Of a stretch of DNA of 64,000 nucleotides, positions 42,323-52,116 are shown one piece after another. Location of the stretch: the NCBI RefSeq assembly GCF_003732425.1, contig NZ_MOBX01000015.1, positions 744,715 through 808,714 of the forward strand, written 5' to 3'. Below the pieces are notes generated by a model that did no database searches, was not told where the DNA came from, and worked only from the letters and a program-made list of their open reading frames with translations. How positions within the stretch are numbered: position 1 is the first letter of the stretch; each line of letters opens with the position of its first letter. A program made the position numbers and the translations under genes. The DNA is from Pseudomonas fluorescens. GTDB lineage: Bacteria; Pseudomonadota; Gammaproteobacteria; Pseudomonadales; Pseudomonadaceae.

Positions 42323-43612
42323 TCAACCCTGCACGACGCAGGTGGCCAGGTGAGCGGCGAGCGCATCCCAGGCAATGCTTTGTTGTTCGCCCTGGCCACG
42401 CAGGGGTTTGAAACCTACCACTTGCTGGGCCATTTCGTCGTCACCGAGGATCAGTGCGTACAGCGCACCGCTCTTGTCGGCCTTCTTGAACTGGCTTTTG
42501 AAGCTGCCCGCGCCGGCATTGACTTGCAGGCGCAGGTTTGGAAGTTGATCGCGAACACGTTCAGCCAGGGCCAGACCGGCCAACTCGGCTTCTTCGCCGA
42601 AGGCGCACAGATAGACATCAACCTGACGGGAGATTTCTTCCGGGATCTGCTCCAGGGTTTCGAGCATCAGCACCAGACGTTCGATGCCCATGGCGAAACC
42701 GACGCCGGTGGTCGGCTTGCCGCCCATTTGCTCGACCAGACCGTCGTAACGGCCGCCCGCGCAGACAGTGCCCTGAGCGCCGAGCTTGTCGGTGACCCAT
42801 TCGAATACGGTTTTGCTGTAGTAATCGAGGCCACGCACCAGCTTCGGGTTGAGCACGTACGGAATGCCGACGGCATCCAGACGAGCCTTCAGGCCTTCGA
42901 AGTGAGCACGCGACTCGTCATCGAGGTAATCGGCCATTTTCGGCGCATCGACCAGCACCGCTTGGGTGTCGGCATTTTTCGTGTCGAGCACGCGCAGCGG
43001 GTTGGTTTTCAGGCGACGCTGGCTGTCTTCGTCGAGTTTGTCGTGGTGCGCCGAGAGGTACTCGACCAGCGCTTCACGATAGCGACCACGGGACTCGCTG
43101 GTGCCCAGGCTGTTGAGTTCGAGCTTGACCGCATCACGGATACCCAACTCGCCCCACAGGCGCCAGGTCATGGTGATCAGCTCGGCGTCGATGTCCGGAC
43201 CGTCGAGGTTGAACACTTCCAGACCGATCTGGTGGAACTGGCGATAACGGCCTTTCTGCGGACGCTCGTGACGGAACATCGGGCCGATGTACCAGAGTTT
43301 CTGCACCTGGCCACCGCCGGTGATGCCGTGTTCGAGCACAGCACGCACGCACGCTGCGGTGCCTTCCGGACGCAGGGTCAGGGAGTCGCCGTTGCGGTCT
43401 TCGAAGGTGTACATCTCTTTTTCGACGATGTCGGTCACTTCACCGATCGAGCGTTTGAACAGCTCGGTGAATTCAACGATCGGCATGCGGATCTGCTTGT
43501 AACCGTAGTTATCCAGCAGCCGCGCAACGGTGCCCTCGAAATATCGCCACAGCGGGGTCTGCTCGGGCAGGATGTCGTTCATGCCACGAATGGCTTGCAG
43601 AGACTTGCTCAC
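42323..43612 (-). CDS. hisS: Histidyl-tRNA synthetase
   Basis: A 429-residue class II synthetase. Motif 1 near residue 60-80, motif 2 GRYRQFHQIGLEVF (about 115-128), histidine-specific LVRGLDYYSKTVFEW (about 260-274), motif 3 GVGFAMGIERLVL (about 306-318), and a C-terminal anticodon-binding domain. Length fits the family. It lies between ispG and yfgM, the standard order. Confidence 0.97.
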   Translation of the reverse strand: MSKSLQAIRGMNDILPEQTPLWRYFEGTVARLLDNYGYKQIRMPIVEFTELFKRSIGEVTDIVEKEMYTFEDRNGDSLTLRPEGTAACVRAVLEHGITGGGQVQKLWYIGPMFRHERPQKGRYRQFHQIGLEVFNLDGPDIDAELITMTWRLWGELGIRDAVKLELNSLGTSESRGRYREALVEYLSAHHDKLDEDSQRRLKTNPLRVLDTKNADTQAVLVDAPKMADYLDDESRAHFEGLKARLDAVGIPYVLNPKLVRGLDYYSKTVFEWVTDKLGAQGTVCAGGRYDGLVEQMGGKPTTGVGFAMGIERLVLMLETLEQIPEEISRQVDVYLCAFGEEAELAGLALAERVRDQLPNLRLQVNAGAGSFKSQFKKADKSGALYALILGDDEMAQQVVGFKPLRGQGEQQSIAWDALAAHLATCVVQG

Positions 43613-43649
43613 TATAAATCCTTAAATTCGTTCGGCGCTTCAGTCAGGC

Positions 43650-44759
43650 TCAGCCGCGCGCAATAACCGCAGCGTCAGCTTCGACCTTTTCGGCCGCTTT
43701 CTGGCGGATCAGCTTTTCCAGCTCGTCCACCAGATTGTCATTCGTCAGTTTCTGCGACGGCTTGCCGTCGATGTAAATCAGGTTTGGCGTGCCGCCGGTC
43801 AAGCCGATATGGGCTTCCTTGGCTTCGCCGGGGCCGTTGACCACACAACCGATCACCGCGACATCCAGCGGCACCAGCAGGTCTTCAAGACGCCCTTCCA
43901 GCTCGTTCATGGTTTTCACCACATCGAAGTTCTGCCGCGAGCAACTCGGGCAGGCGATGAAGTTGATGCCACGGGAACGCAGATGCAAAGACTTGAGAAT
44001 GTCGTAACCGACCTTCACTTCCTCGACCGGGTCGGCCGCCAGCGAGATACGGATGGTATCGCCAATCCCCTCGGCGAGCAGCATACCTAGGCCCACGGCG
44101 GATTTCACTGTGCCCGAACGCAATCCACCGGCTTCGGTGATGCCCAGGTGCAGCGGCTGAACGATTTCTTTCGCCAGCAAGCGATAGGCTTCGACGGCCA
44201 TGAACACGTCAGAGGCCTTAACGCTAACCTTGAAGTCCTGGAAATTCAGGCGTTCAAGGTGTTCAACGTGACGCAGGGCGGATTCGACCAGTGCGGCCGG
44301 GGTCGGCTCGCCGTATTTCTTTTGCAGGTCTTTTTCCAGGGAACCGGCGTTGACGCCGATGCGGATCGGAATACCGCGATCACGCGCGGCATCGACTACA
44401 GCACGCACACGGTCTTCACGACCGATGTTGCCCGGGTTGATACGCAGGCAATCCACACCCAGTTCGGCCACGCGCAAGGCGATCTTGTAGTCGAAGTGAA
44501 TGTCGGCAACCAACGGCACCTTGACCAGTTGCTTGATTTTGCCGAACGCCTCGGCGGCGTCCATGTCCGGCACCGAAACGCGGACGATGTCGACACCAGC
44601 GGCTTCCAGACGATTGATCTGCGCAACAGTAGCGGCAACATCATTGGTGTCGCTGTTGGTCATGCTCTGCACAGCGATAGGCGCATCGCCGCCCACCGGC
44701 ACATTACCGACCCAGATCTTGCGCGAAACGCGACGTTTGATTGGAGATTCGCCGTGCAT
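43650..44759 (-). CDS. ispG: 4-hydroxy-3-methylbut-2-enyl diphosphate synthase (IspG)
   Basis: A 369-residue [4Fe-4S] enzyme of the MEP isoprenoid pathway. N-terminal TIM barrel (VGGDAPIAVQSMTNSDT, DIHFDYKIAL, INPGNIG) and C-terminal reductase-like part with the cluster ligands CPSCSRQNFD (about 269-278) and GCVVNGPGEA (about 305-314). It starts four bases after rodZ, so translation of the two is linked. It depends on the isc products encoded upstream on the same strand. Confidence 0.97.
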   Translation of the reverse strand: MHGESPIKRRVSRKIWVGNVPVGGDAPIAVQSMTNSDTNDVAATVAQINRLEAAGVDIVRVSVPDMDAAEAFGKIKQLVKVPLVADIHFDYKIALRVAELGVDCLRINPGNIGREDRVRAVVDAARDRGIPIRIGVNAGSLEKDLQKKYGEPTPAALVESALRHVEHLERLNFQDFKVSVKASDVFMAVEAYRLLAKEIVQPLHLGITEAGGLRSGTVKSAVGLGMLLAEGIGDTIRISLAADPVEEVKVGYDILKSLHLRSRGINFIACPSCSRQNFDVVKTMNELEGRLEDLLVPLDVAVIGCVVNGPGEAKEAHIGLTGGTPNLIYIDGKPSQKLTNDNLVDELEKLIRQKAAEKVEADAAVIARG

Positions 44760-44762
44760 GAC

Positions 44763-45809
44763 TTATTGACCCAACTTCAGGCGAGCAGTCTCGCCACTGG
44801 TGAACGGAGCGATATCGACCGGCTGGCCGTTGTAGCTGACCTGCGCAGCACGGGCAACGCCCAGGCGCACGGCGAGCGGCGGCTTGCCGGTAACAGAGAC
44901 GCTATCGCCTTTATGCTTCAGACCACTGAACAGTACTTTGCCACGACCGTCCGTCACCTGCGCCCAGCAATCGGCGCTGAACTGCAGTTGTACCTGACCG
45001 TCGCCAGCCACCGGAGCGGTTGCTTCCGCCGTTGGCGCTGCAGTCGCAGGCACGACCGGTGCGGTGGTGGTCGGCGCTGGAGTCGCCGGAACATTTGGCG
45101 CTGGAGTTGTCGGGGTAGCGACAACCGGCGCCTGGGTATGAACCGGAGCGGTCGGCGTCGCAGCCGGAGTCACCGGTGCAGCTGGAGCGGTAGCCGGCGC
45201 GGCACCTTCGGCACCGGTCGATTCAGCGGTCGTTTCAGACTGCGGCAGTGCCAATTCAGTCGAACTGTCGGCCTGGTTCTCCGCGACAGCCTGATCTTCC
45301 GGCTCGTCGATCGGGTGAATCTGGGTGGTGCCGTCGGCACCTTCGACTTCGACGTGCTCCGGCGCCAGAGACGTCAAGTCCTTGGTGCGCTGCGACGTCT
45401 GATCCTGCCACCAGACGAAACCGCCACCGATGACCGCGATCAGCAACAGCAGGCTGACAATACGTAAAATGGTGTGGGAAACCCGTACAGGCTCTTCGAT
45501 ACGGCCGAGAGCATGCACGTTGCTGCCTTGGGAATCAGTGCCGGTGGACTGGTCGAATTGCTGAACCAGGACGGTCTGGTCCATGCCGAGCAATTTGGCA
45601 TAAGCGCGAATGTAACCGCGAGCGAAGGTATGCCCCGGCAGCTTGTCGAAAGCGCCGGCTTCAAGATTGCTCAGGGAAGTCACGGTGAGGTTGAGCTTGA
45701 GGGCCACTTCGGCCAGCGACCAGCCATTGCTTTCGCGGGCCTGGCGCAGGGTCTCACCGGGGTTAACGCGATTCGCTGCTACAACTTCGGGATGCGCCGC
45801 TTTCATCAT
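44763..45809 (-). CDS. rodZ: Cell-shape protein RodZ
   Basis: A 348-residue bitopic protein that links MreB to the membrane. Cytoplasmic helix-turn-helix (about 14-85, GETLRQARESNGWSLAEVA), a membrane helix (about 115-135, RIVSLLLLIAVIGGGFVWW), a long Ala/Thr/Pro-rich periplasmic linker (about 165-265), and a C-terminal DUF4115 domain ending ETARLKLGQ. The start ATGATG overlaps the pilF stop. The linker is a low-complexity tract likely to vary between strains. Confidence 0.94.
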   Translation of the reverse strand: MMKAAHPEVVAANRVNPGETLRQARESNGWSLAEVALKLNLTVTSLSNLEAGAFDKLPGHTFARGYIRAYAKLLGMDQTVLVQQFDQSTGTDSQGSNVHALGRIEEPVRVSHTILRIVSLLLLIAVIGGGFVWWQDQTSQRTKDLTSLAPEHVEVEGADGTTQIHPIDEPEDQAVAENQADSSTELALPQSETTAESTGAEGAAPATAPAAPVTPAATPTAPVHTQAPVVATPTTPAPNVPATPAPTTTAPVVPATAAPTAEATAPVAGDGQVQLQFSADCWAQVTDGRGKVLFSGLKHKGDSVSVTGKPPLAVRLGVARAAQVSYNGQPVDIAPFTSGETARLKLGQ

Positions 45810-46564
45810 TGCTCCGACAGGTATTGCTGATATTCCGGCGTACCGGGATAGAGTCGTTTTAATTGCAGGCCATAACTGGCGGCCTTGTCGCGATCTTCAA
45901 ACACTTTTGCCAGCCGAACGCCGAGCAATAGACTACGTGCATTTTGTTCGGTCAACTGGCTGAAACGGTCGTAATAGTCTCGCGCGGGCACATAATGCCT
46001 GTCTTCGAAGGACAACTCAGCCATTTCCAGCAGTGCGCGCGGTTGTTGCCGGTTCAAACGCAGTGCTTTTTCCAGCTGTTGCTGCGCCAGATCACGCTGA
46101 CCGAGCTTCGCCGCCGTCATGCCGAGGTTTTCGAACACACGCGAACGCTCAGGATACAGGGTATCGGCGGCGGCCTGTTCAAAACGCTCGTAGGCTTCTT
46201 TATAACGCTGTTGTTCGTAGAGAAAACTGCCGTAGTTGTTGAGGATGCGCGCATCGGCGGGACGGGAGGACAAAGCCTTGCGGAAGTGTTCGTCGGCCAG
46301 CTCAGGCTCCATTTCGGACTGAAACACCAGGCCGAGGGCAGCGTTGGCGTCGGGATCAGAACCGTCGATTTCCAGCGCCTTCTTCAGCGGCACCTTGGCC
46401 CGCTCGGTCATGCCTTGCTGCAAGTATCCCAGCCCCAACTGCACGTAGGCAGCCCGCGCTTCATCGCGGCCCTTGCTGGTCTTCATCGGGTTGTAGTCAC
46501 CCGACAGGACACAACCAGCACACAGGCTGGCCAACAGCAATAGCAGCGCAAAGCGCAGGGACAT
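45806..46564 (-). CDS. pilF: Type IV pilus biogenesis lipoprotein PilF (PilW)
   Basis: A 252-residue outer-membrane lipoprotein needed for assembly of the PilQ secretin. The signal ends in lipobox LCAGC (Cys at about 18). Six TPR repeats follow (about 38-235), including AYVQLGLGYLQQGMTERAKVPLKKAL and ILNNYGSFLYEQQRYKEAYERF. It lies between rlmN and rodZ as in P. aeruginosa. Confidence 0.93.
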   Translation of the reverse strand: MSLRFALLLLLASLCAGCVLSGDYNPMKTSKGRDEARAAYVQLGLGYLQQGMTERAKVPLKKALEIDGSDPDANAALGLVFQSEMEPELADEHFRKALSSRPADARILNNYGSFLYEQQRYKEAYERFEQAAADTLYPERSRVFENLGMTAAKLGQRDLAQQQLEKALRLNRQQPRALLEMAELSFEDRHYVPARDYYDRFSQLTEQNARSLLLGVRLAKVFEDRDKAASYGLQLKRLYPGTPEYQQYLSEQ

Positions 46565-46576
46565 AGAGATCCTCTC

Positions 46577-47725
46577 TTAATTTGTGTTCGCGGCGTTCTG
46601 TGCCAGATCGCTGTCGGCGCTCAACTCGCGCACGGCGATGTAACGTTCGCTGCGACGGGTGCGATCCAGCACCTGCCCTACCAATTGACCACATGCAGCG
46701 TCGATGTCTTCACCACGGGTGGTGCGGACAGTGACGTTAAAACCGGCCTGATGCAACTGATCCTGGAAACGACGGATCGCGTTGTTGCTCGGACGCTCGT
46801 ACCCGGAATGCGGGAACGGGTTGAACGGAATCAGGTTGATCTTGCACGGAATATTCTTCAGCAGCTCGATCATCTCAACGGCGTGCTCAACCTTGTCGTT
46901 GATGTCCTTGAGCAACGTGTACTCGATGGTCAGCACACGTTTCTCGCCAAGGGCGGACATGTAGCGCTGGCACGACTCGAGCAGCATCTTAAGCGGATAT
47001 TTCTTGTTGATCGGCACCAATTGGTTACGCAATGCGTCATTCGGTGCGTGCAGGGACAACGCCAGGGATACGTCGATGTGCTTGGCCAGCTCATCGATCA
47101 TCGGCACCACACCCGACGTGGACAGGGTCACGCGGCGCTTGGAGATCCCGTAGCCGAGGTCATCCATCATCAGATGCATGGCGGCGACGACGTTGTCGAA
47201 GTTCAGCAGCGGCTCACCCATGCCCATCATCACCACGTTGGTGATGGCACGGTCGACGGTTGCCGGGACACTGCCAAAAGATTTGTTGGCAATCCACACC
47301 TGCCCGATGACTTCGGCGGCGGTGAGGTTGCTATTGAAGCCTTGCTTGCCGGTGGAGCAGAAACTGCAATCCAGGGCACAGCCTGCCTGGGACGAAACGC
47401 ACAGAGTGCCGCGTTTGCCCTGGGGAATGTACACGGTCTCGACGCAGCTGCCGGACGCCACGCGCACCACCCACTTACGGGTGCCATCGCTGGAGATGTC
47501 CTCGCTGACCACTTCCGGACCACGGACCTCAGCAATAGCCTTGAGCTTGTCGCGCAAGGCCTTGCTGACGTTCGTCATGGCGTCGAAATCATCGACGCCA
47601 AAGTGGTGAATCCATTTCATTACCTGACCGGCACGGAAACGCTTCTCCCCGATTGAGTCGAAGAATTTTTCCATTTCCTGTTGAGTCAGACCCAGCAGGT
47701 TGGTTTTTACAGTCGATGTAGTCAT
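46577..47725 (-). CDS. rlmN: Dual-specificity 23S rRNA/tRNA m2A methyltransferase RlmN
   Basis: A 382-residue radical SAM enzyme that methylates A2503 of 23S rRNA and A37 of some tRNAs. The cluster ligands are in CALDCSFCSTG (CxxxCxxC, about 115-125), with GMGEPLLNF as the next motif; the methyl-carrying Cys lies in the C-terminal RGEDIDAACGQL (about 350-361). Its Fe-S cluster fits its place beside the isc operon. Length fits the family. Confidence 0.96.
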   Translation of the reverse strand: MTTSTVKTNLLGLTQQEMEKFFDSIGEKRFRAGQVMKWIHHFGVDDFDAMTNVSKALRDKLKAIAEVRGPEVVSEDISSDGTRKWVVRVASGSCVETVYIPQGKRGTLCVSSQAGCALDCSFCSTGKQGFNSNLTAAEVIGQVWIANKSFGSVPATVDRAITNVVMMGMGEPLLNFDNVVAAMHLMMDDLGYGISKRRVTLSTSGVVPMIDELAKHIDVSLALSLHAPNDALRNQLVPINKKYPLKMLLESCQRYMSALGEKRVLTIEYTLLKDINDKVEHAVEMIELLKNIPCKINLIPFNPFPHSGYERPSNNAIRRFQDQLHQAGFNVTVRTTRGEDIDAACGQLVGQVLDRTRRSERYIAVRELSADSDLAQNAANTN

Positions 47726-47753
47726 GGATTCACCTTCACTCTTAAGCCAATGC

Positions 47754-48179
47754 TTAGCGAGTGGTTACTTCAGTAGCTGCGAAGAAGTACGAGATTTCAC
47801 GAGCAGCTGCGGCTTCGGAGTCCGAACCGTGAACAGCGTTGGCGTCGATGGAATCAGCGAAGTCAGCGCGGATGGTGCCGGCAGCAGCTTCTTTAGGGTT
47901 GGTAGCGCCCATCAGCTCACGGTTCAGAGCGATAGCGTTTTCGCCTTCCAGAACCTGAACAACAACAGGACCGGAGATCATGAAAGCAACCAGGTCGCCG
48001 AAGAAACCACGAGCGCTGTGCTCAGCGTAGAAGCCTTCAGCTTCAGCTTTGGACAGTTGCTTCAGTTTCGAAGCTACAACGCGCAGGCCGGCTTTTTCGA
48101 AACGAGTGGTGATTTCGCCGATGACGTTTTTTGCAACAGCGTCAGGCTTGATGATGGAGAAAGTGCGTTGAACAGCCAT
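47754..48179 (-). CDS. ndk: Nucleoside diphosphate kinase
   Basis: A 141-residue kinase balancing NTP pools. N-terminal QRTFSIIKPDAV, the GPVVVQVLEGENAI segment, and the phospho-His in NAVHGSDSEAAA (about 115-126) are all present. It is followed closely by rlmN and preceded by iscX. Confidence 0.97.
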   Translation of the reverse strand: MAVQRTFSIIKPDAVAKNVIGEITTRFEKAGLRVVASKLKQLSKAEAEGFYAEHSARGFFGDLVAFMISGPVVVQVLEGENAIALNRELMGATNPKEAAAGTIRADFADSIDANAVHGSDSEAAAAREISYFFAATEVTTR

Positions 48180-48267
48180 GGTGTAACTCCAGAAACAGTA
48201 ATTTGCGAAAAATTAAACCCGCGAATTATACGCGGGTTCTTGGGTATTGCCTAACCTGCGAGGACGA

Positions 48268-48468
48268 TCAGTCCAATTCTTCAGCCCAGAGCGTCTGGAC
48301 CGCTTCCAACACCTTCTCGCCAACACGGCCAGAGGTGTTGTCGAAATCCGGCAGCTCTTTGATCCATTGCTGCAGATCGACGAAATTGACAGAAAACGGA
48401 TCTACGCCCGGCTTGGCCTCAGCCAATTCTTCTGCAATACGTTGAACATCATTCCAACCGTAGCTCAT
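48268..48468 (-). CDS. iscX: Fe-S assembly protein IscX
   Basis: A 66-residue acidic protein that binds IscS and iron and tunes cluster assembly. The family pattern is complete: WNDVQRIAEELAE, VDPFSVNFVDLQQWI and FDNTSGRVGEKVLEAVQ. Last gene of the isc operon, 14 bases after fdx. Confidence 0.95.
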   Translation of the reverse strand: MSYGWNDVQRIAEELAEAKPGVDPFSVNFVDLQQWIKELPDFDNTSGRVGEKVLEAVQTLWAEELD

Positions 48469-48482
48469 GACAGTCTTACCAG

Positions 48483-48824
48483 TCAGTGCGGCGCTTCAGC
48501 CGCATGGTTAAGCGAATATTTCGGAATTTCGACGGTGATGTCTTCTTCACCAACGATAGCCTGGCAAGCCAGACGCGATTGCGCTTCCAGACCCCAGGCA
48601 CGATCGAGGAAGTCTTCTTCCAGCTCGTCGGCCTCTTCCATCGAGTCGAAACCCTCGCGGATGATGCAGTGGCAGGTAGTGCAAGCGCAGACGCCGCCGC
48701 AGGCGCTTTCCATCTCGATGTGGTGTTCGTGGGCCAGCTCGAGAATAGAGGTGCCGGGCGCAGCCTCGACCACCATGCCTTCAGGGCAGAACTTCTCGTG
48801 GGGCAGAAAAATGACCTGCGGCAT
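48483..48824 (-). CDS. fdx: ISC-system [2Fe-2S] ferredoxin
   Basis: A 113-residue adrenodoxin-type ferredoxin supplying electrons for cluster assembly. Cluster ligands are the Cys of ACGGVCACTTC (about 41-51) and the last in RLACQAI (about 87). Its start overlaps the hscA stop by one base. Confidence 0.96.
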   Translation of the reverse strand: MPQVIFLPHEKFCPEGMVVEAAPGTSILELAHEHHIEMESACGGVCACTTCHCIIREGFDSMEEADELEEDFLDRAWGLEAQSRLACQAIVGEEDITVEIPKYSLNHAAEAPH

Positions 48825-50689
48825 CAGATATCCTCGATTTCATTCAGATTGCGCCCCGACAGAGCGGCTTTCACCGTCAGATCCATGCGGCGGGCAGCAA
48901 AAGCATCGGTCACTTGCGACAGACGCTTGGTCTGCTGCTCGATGGCGTAACCATCAGTGCCTTTCATCAGTTCGGCCAGCTCCTGCAACTGCAGATCGAT
49001 GACCATGCGCTCTTCGGCGTCGAGCAAACGCTCGCCATCCGCCTCCAGAGCGCCCTGCACCGCTTCGATCAGGCGCTGGGCATCGACTTGCTGCTCACGC
49101 AGGACGCGAGCGACCTTGTCGTCATTGGCGTGCTGGAACGAATCTTTCAGCATCTTGGCGATTTCGCCGTCGGTCAGACCATAGGACGGTTTGACCTGAA
49201 TGCTTGCCTCAACGCCTGAACCCAGTTCACGGGCAGACACGCTGAGGAGACCGTCGGCATCGACCTGGAAGGTCACGCGAATCTTCGCTGCACCGGCCAC
49301 CATCGCCGGAATGCCGCGCAATTCGAAGCGCGCCAGCGAGCGGCAGTCGCTGATCAGCTCGCGCTCACCTTGCAGCACATGGATCGCCATGGCCGACTGG
49401 CCGTCTTTATAAGTGGTGAAATCTTGTGCGCGAGCGACGGGGATGGTGGTGTTGCGCGGAATCACCTTCTCCATCAGGCCACCCATGGTTTCCAGCCCCA
49501 GGGACAGCGGAATCACGTCGAGCAGCAACAGTTCGCCGCCATCGCGCTTGTTGCCAGCCAGCGTATCAGCCTGGATCGCGGCACCGATGGCCACCACTTG
49601 ATCCGGGTCGATTTCAGTCAGAGGCTGACGACCGAAGGCTTCGGCAACGGCTTCGCGAACCCGCGGCACGCGAGTCGAACCGCCGACCATGACCACCGCG
49701 TGCACGTCTTCCAGCTCGATGCCGGAATCACGAACAGCGCGGCGGCAGGCTTTCAGACTGCGCGCGACCATTGGCTCGATCAGCGCATCGAAGGCTTCGC
49801 GGGTCAGCTGTGCTTTCCAGTCGCCGTAGACCACTTCGACGCTGGCCGCATCGGTCAGGGCTTCTTTGGCCGCGCAAGCGGTTTGCAGCAGATTGCGTTG
49901 TGCGCCCGGATCGAGATCGGCGGACAGGCCGGCGCTCTCGATGATCCAGCCAGCAATCGCGTGATCGAAATCATCGCCACCCAGCGCGCTGTCGCCGCCA
50001 GTGGCCAGCACTTCAAAAACACCGCCAGTCAGACGCAGAATGGAAATATCGAAGGTGCCGCCGCCCAGGTCATATATCGCAACCAGGCCTTCAGCGTGCT
50101 GATCCAGGCCATAAGCCACGGCAGCTGCGGTCGGCTCGTTAAGCAGACGCAACACATTCAGACCGGCCAACTTGGCCGCGTCTTTAGTGGCTTGGCGCTG
50201 AGCATCATCGAAGTACGCCGGAACGGTGATCACCGCACCAACCAGTTCGCCACCCAAAGTCGCTTCAGCGCGCTGACGCAGTACCTTGAGAATATCAGCG
50301 GAGACTTCGACCGGGCTTTTCGGGCCTTGCACGGTGTCGATGAACGGCATATGCGACTCGCCACCGACAAAGCGGTATGGCAGTTGCTCGCCCAATTGCT
50401 TGACGTCGGACAGACCACGACCCATCAAGCGCTTGACCGACAGCACGGTGTTCAAAGGATCAGAAGCGGCGGCCAGCTTGGCCGACTCGCCGACTTCGAC
50501 GCGATCGGCATGGTAACGCACGGCGGACGGCAGGATGACCTGCCCGTTTGCGTCAGCCAACGGCTCGGAAAGACCACTGCGCAACGCAGCGACCAGCGAA
50601 TTGGTAGTGCCCAAGTCGATCCCCACAGCCAGACGACGCTGGTGCGGTTGAGGACTTTGGCCGGGTTCGGCGATCTGCAGTAGGGCCAT
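48824..50689 (-). CDS. hscA: Fe-S protein assembly chaperone HscA
   Basis: A 621-residue Hsp70 specialised for moving clusters from IscU. ATPase domain signatures: VGIDLGTTNSLVA (about 22-34), IYDLGGGTFDISIL and VVMVGGSTRVPRVREAV, followed by a substrate-binding domain that recognises the LPPVK motif of IscU, which is present in the IscU encoded here. Works with HscB. Confidence 0.97.
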   Translation of the reverse strand: MALLQIAEPGQSPQPHQRRLAVGIDLGTTNSLVAALRSGLSEPLADANGQVILPSAVRYHADRVEVGESAKLAAASDPLNTVLSVKRLMGRGLSDVKQLGEQLPYRFVGGESHMPFIDTVQGPKSPVEVSADILKVLRQRAEATLGGELVGAVITVPAYFDDAQRQATKDAAKLAGLNVLRLLNEPTAAAVAYGLDQHAEGLVAIYDLGGGTFDISILRLTGGVFEVLATGGDSALGGDDFDHAIAGWIIESAGLSADLDPGAQRNLLQTACAAKEALTDAASVEVVYGDWKAQLTREAFDALIEPMVARSLKACRRAVRDSGIELEDVHAVVMVGGSTRVPRVREAVAEAFGRQPLTEIDPDQVVAIGAAIQADTLAGNKRDGGELLLLDVIPLSLGLETMGGLMEKVIPRNTTIPVARAQDFTTYKDGQSAMAIHVLQGERELISDCRSLARFELRGIPAMVAGAAKIRVTFQVDADGLLSVSARELGSGVEASIQVKPSYGLTDGEIAKMLKDSFQHANDDKVARVLREQQVDAQRLIEAVQGALEADGERLLDAEERMVIDLQLQELAELMKGTDGYAIEQQTKRLSQVTDAFAARRMDLTVKAALSGRNLNEIEDI

Positions 50690-50740
50690 CGTGATCAGGA
50701 CTTATCTGTATATCAGGCGTGCGACCGGAGCGGCACTGGG

Positions 50741-51262
50741 TTAATCGTCGAGGCGCTCTTCTAACTGGCGCACTTCGTAGGTGAGCTTGTCGAGGAACTG
50801 CATGCGCCGCATCAGGCGTTCAGCCTGTTCGCGTTGCGCTGCATCATCCCAACAGGCTGCGAAACTTTCGTTGAGTTCTTCCTGGGCCACCTTCAAGCGC
50901 CGCTTGAAGACCGCGACACCGTCGAGGTCGGCACTGTCCTGGAGGTCTTCGAGTTCTTCGCGCCATTGCATCTGCTGCAGAAGAAACTCGGGATCATGGA
51001 CCGTGACCTCCATCGGCACTTCATGCCCGCTGATGGTCAGCAGGTAGCGTGCGCGCTGGGCCGGACTCTTTAGCGTCTGATAGGCGTCGTTGAGCCGCGC
51101 AGACTGCTCGAGCGCCGACCGTTGCTCACGCTCGGAAGCGTCGGCAAAGCGGTCAGGATGAACGCCTCGCGCCAACTCACGATAGCGCGCGGCCAACTGC
51201 TCGAGATCCAGACGGAAACCCGGTTGCAGCTCGAATAAAGCGAAATGACAAGGAATACCCAC
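50741..51262 (-). CDS. hscB: Fe-S assembly co-chaperone HscB
   Basis: A 173-residue J-domain protein (about 1-75) with the HPD motif in GVHPDRFADA, then a three-helix IscU-binding domain. The GTG at 51262 is chosen because GAGG lies six bases before it, the product begins GIPCHFALFELQP like other HscB, and the length matches E. coli (171). The longer ATG start at 51301 would overlap iscA by 31 bases. Confidence 0.94.
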   Translation of the reverse strand: MGIPCHFALFELQPGFRLDLEQLAARYRELARGVHPDRFADASEREQRSALEQSARLNDAYQTLKSPAQRARYLLTISGHEVPMEVTVHDPEFLLQQMQWREELEDLQDSADLDGVAVFKRRLKVAQEELNESFAACWDDAAQREQAERLMRRMQFLDKLTYEVRQLEERLDD

Positions 51263-51270
51263 GACAAGCC

Positions 51271-51594
51271 TCAGATGTTGAAGCTTTCGCCGCAGCCACA
51301 TTCACCGCGTACGTTGGGGTTGTTGAACTTGAAGCCTTCGTTCAACCCTTCCTTGACGAAGTCGAGCTCGGTGCCGTCCAGGTAGGCGAGGCTTTTCGGG
51401 TCGATAATCACTTTTTCGCCGTGACTTTCGAACACCTGATCCTCTGCAACCACCTCGTCGACAAACTCCAGCACGTAGGCAAGGCCGGAACAGCCTGTGG
51501 TGCGAACACCCAGACGAATCCCTTCACCTTTGCCGCGCCCGTCGAGGGAGCGCCGCACGTGTCGAGCAGCCGCTTCTGTCATGCTGATAGCCAT
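51271..51594 (-). CDS. iscA: A-type Fe-S carrier IscA
   Basis: A 107-residue cluster carrier. The three conserved Cys are in TTGCSGLAYV (about 35) and GECGCGESF (about 99 and 101). The ATG at 51594 follows AAGGAG and gives the usual start MAISMTEAA; the longer version at 51618 is rejected. Confidence 0.96.
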   Translation of the reverse strand: MAISMTEAAARHVRRSLDGRGKGEGIRLGVRTTGCSGLAYVLEFVDEVVAEDQVFESHGEKVIIDPKSLAYLDGTELDFVKEGLNEGFKFNNPNVRGECGCGESFNI

Positions 51595-51628
51595 CGGTGA
51601 CTCCTTACTCGTCGCCAAATCCAGAAAG

Positions 51629-52015
51629 TCAGATCAAGCCTTTCTTCTGCTTGTAATCGCGAACAGCCGCCTTGATAGCGTCTTCAGCCAGTACCGAGCA
51701 GTGAATCTTCACTGGCGGCAGGGCCAGTTCTTCGGCCAGCTGGGTGTTCTTGATAGTTTCGGCTTCGTCCAGGGTCTTGCCCTTCATCCACTCGGTGGCG
51801 AGGGAGCTGGAAGCGATGGCCGAACCGCAGCCGTAGGTCTTGAACTTGGCGTCTTCGATAACGCCCTGATCGTTGACCTTGATTTGCAGACGCATCACGT
51901 CGCCGCACGCCGGAGCGCCGACCATGCCGGTGCCGACATCAGGATCTTCCGCGTTCATCTTGCCGACGTTGCGCGGGTTTTCGTAGTGGTCGATGACCTT
52001 TTCGCTGTAAGCCAT
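51629..52015 (-). CDS. iscU: Fe-S scaffold IscU
   Basis: A 128-residue scaffold on which IscS-derived sulfur and iron form clusters. Cys ligands: APACGDVMRL (about 37), YGCGSAIASS (about 63) and IHCSVLAED (about 106). LPPVKIHCS contains the HscA recognition site. The ATG at 52015 gives the conserved MAYSEKVIDHYENPRN start. Confidence 0.97.
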   Translation of the reverse strand: MAYSEKVIDHYENPRNVGKMNAEDPDVGTGMVGAPACGDVMRLQIKVNDQGVIEDAKFKTYGCGSAIASSSLATEWMKGKTLDEAETIKNTQLAEELALPPVKIHCSVLAEDAIKAAVRDYKQKKGLI

Positions 52016-52116
52016 GATTCTCAATCCTCACTCATCAGGGCCGCTCTTGAGACCCTGCAACTGCGCTGCGTAAACCGCCGCGTCGCTACAGGATCTGTAT
52101 CTGGCGGCTTCTATAT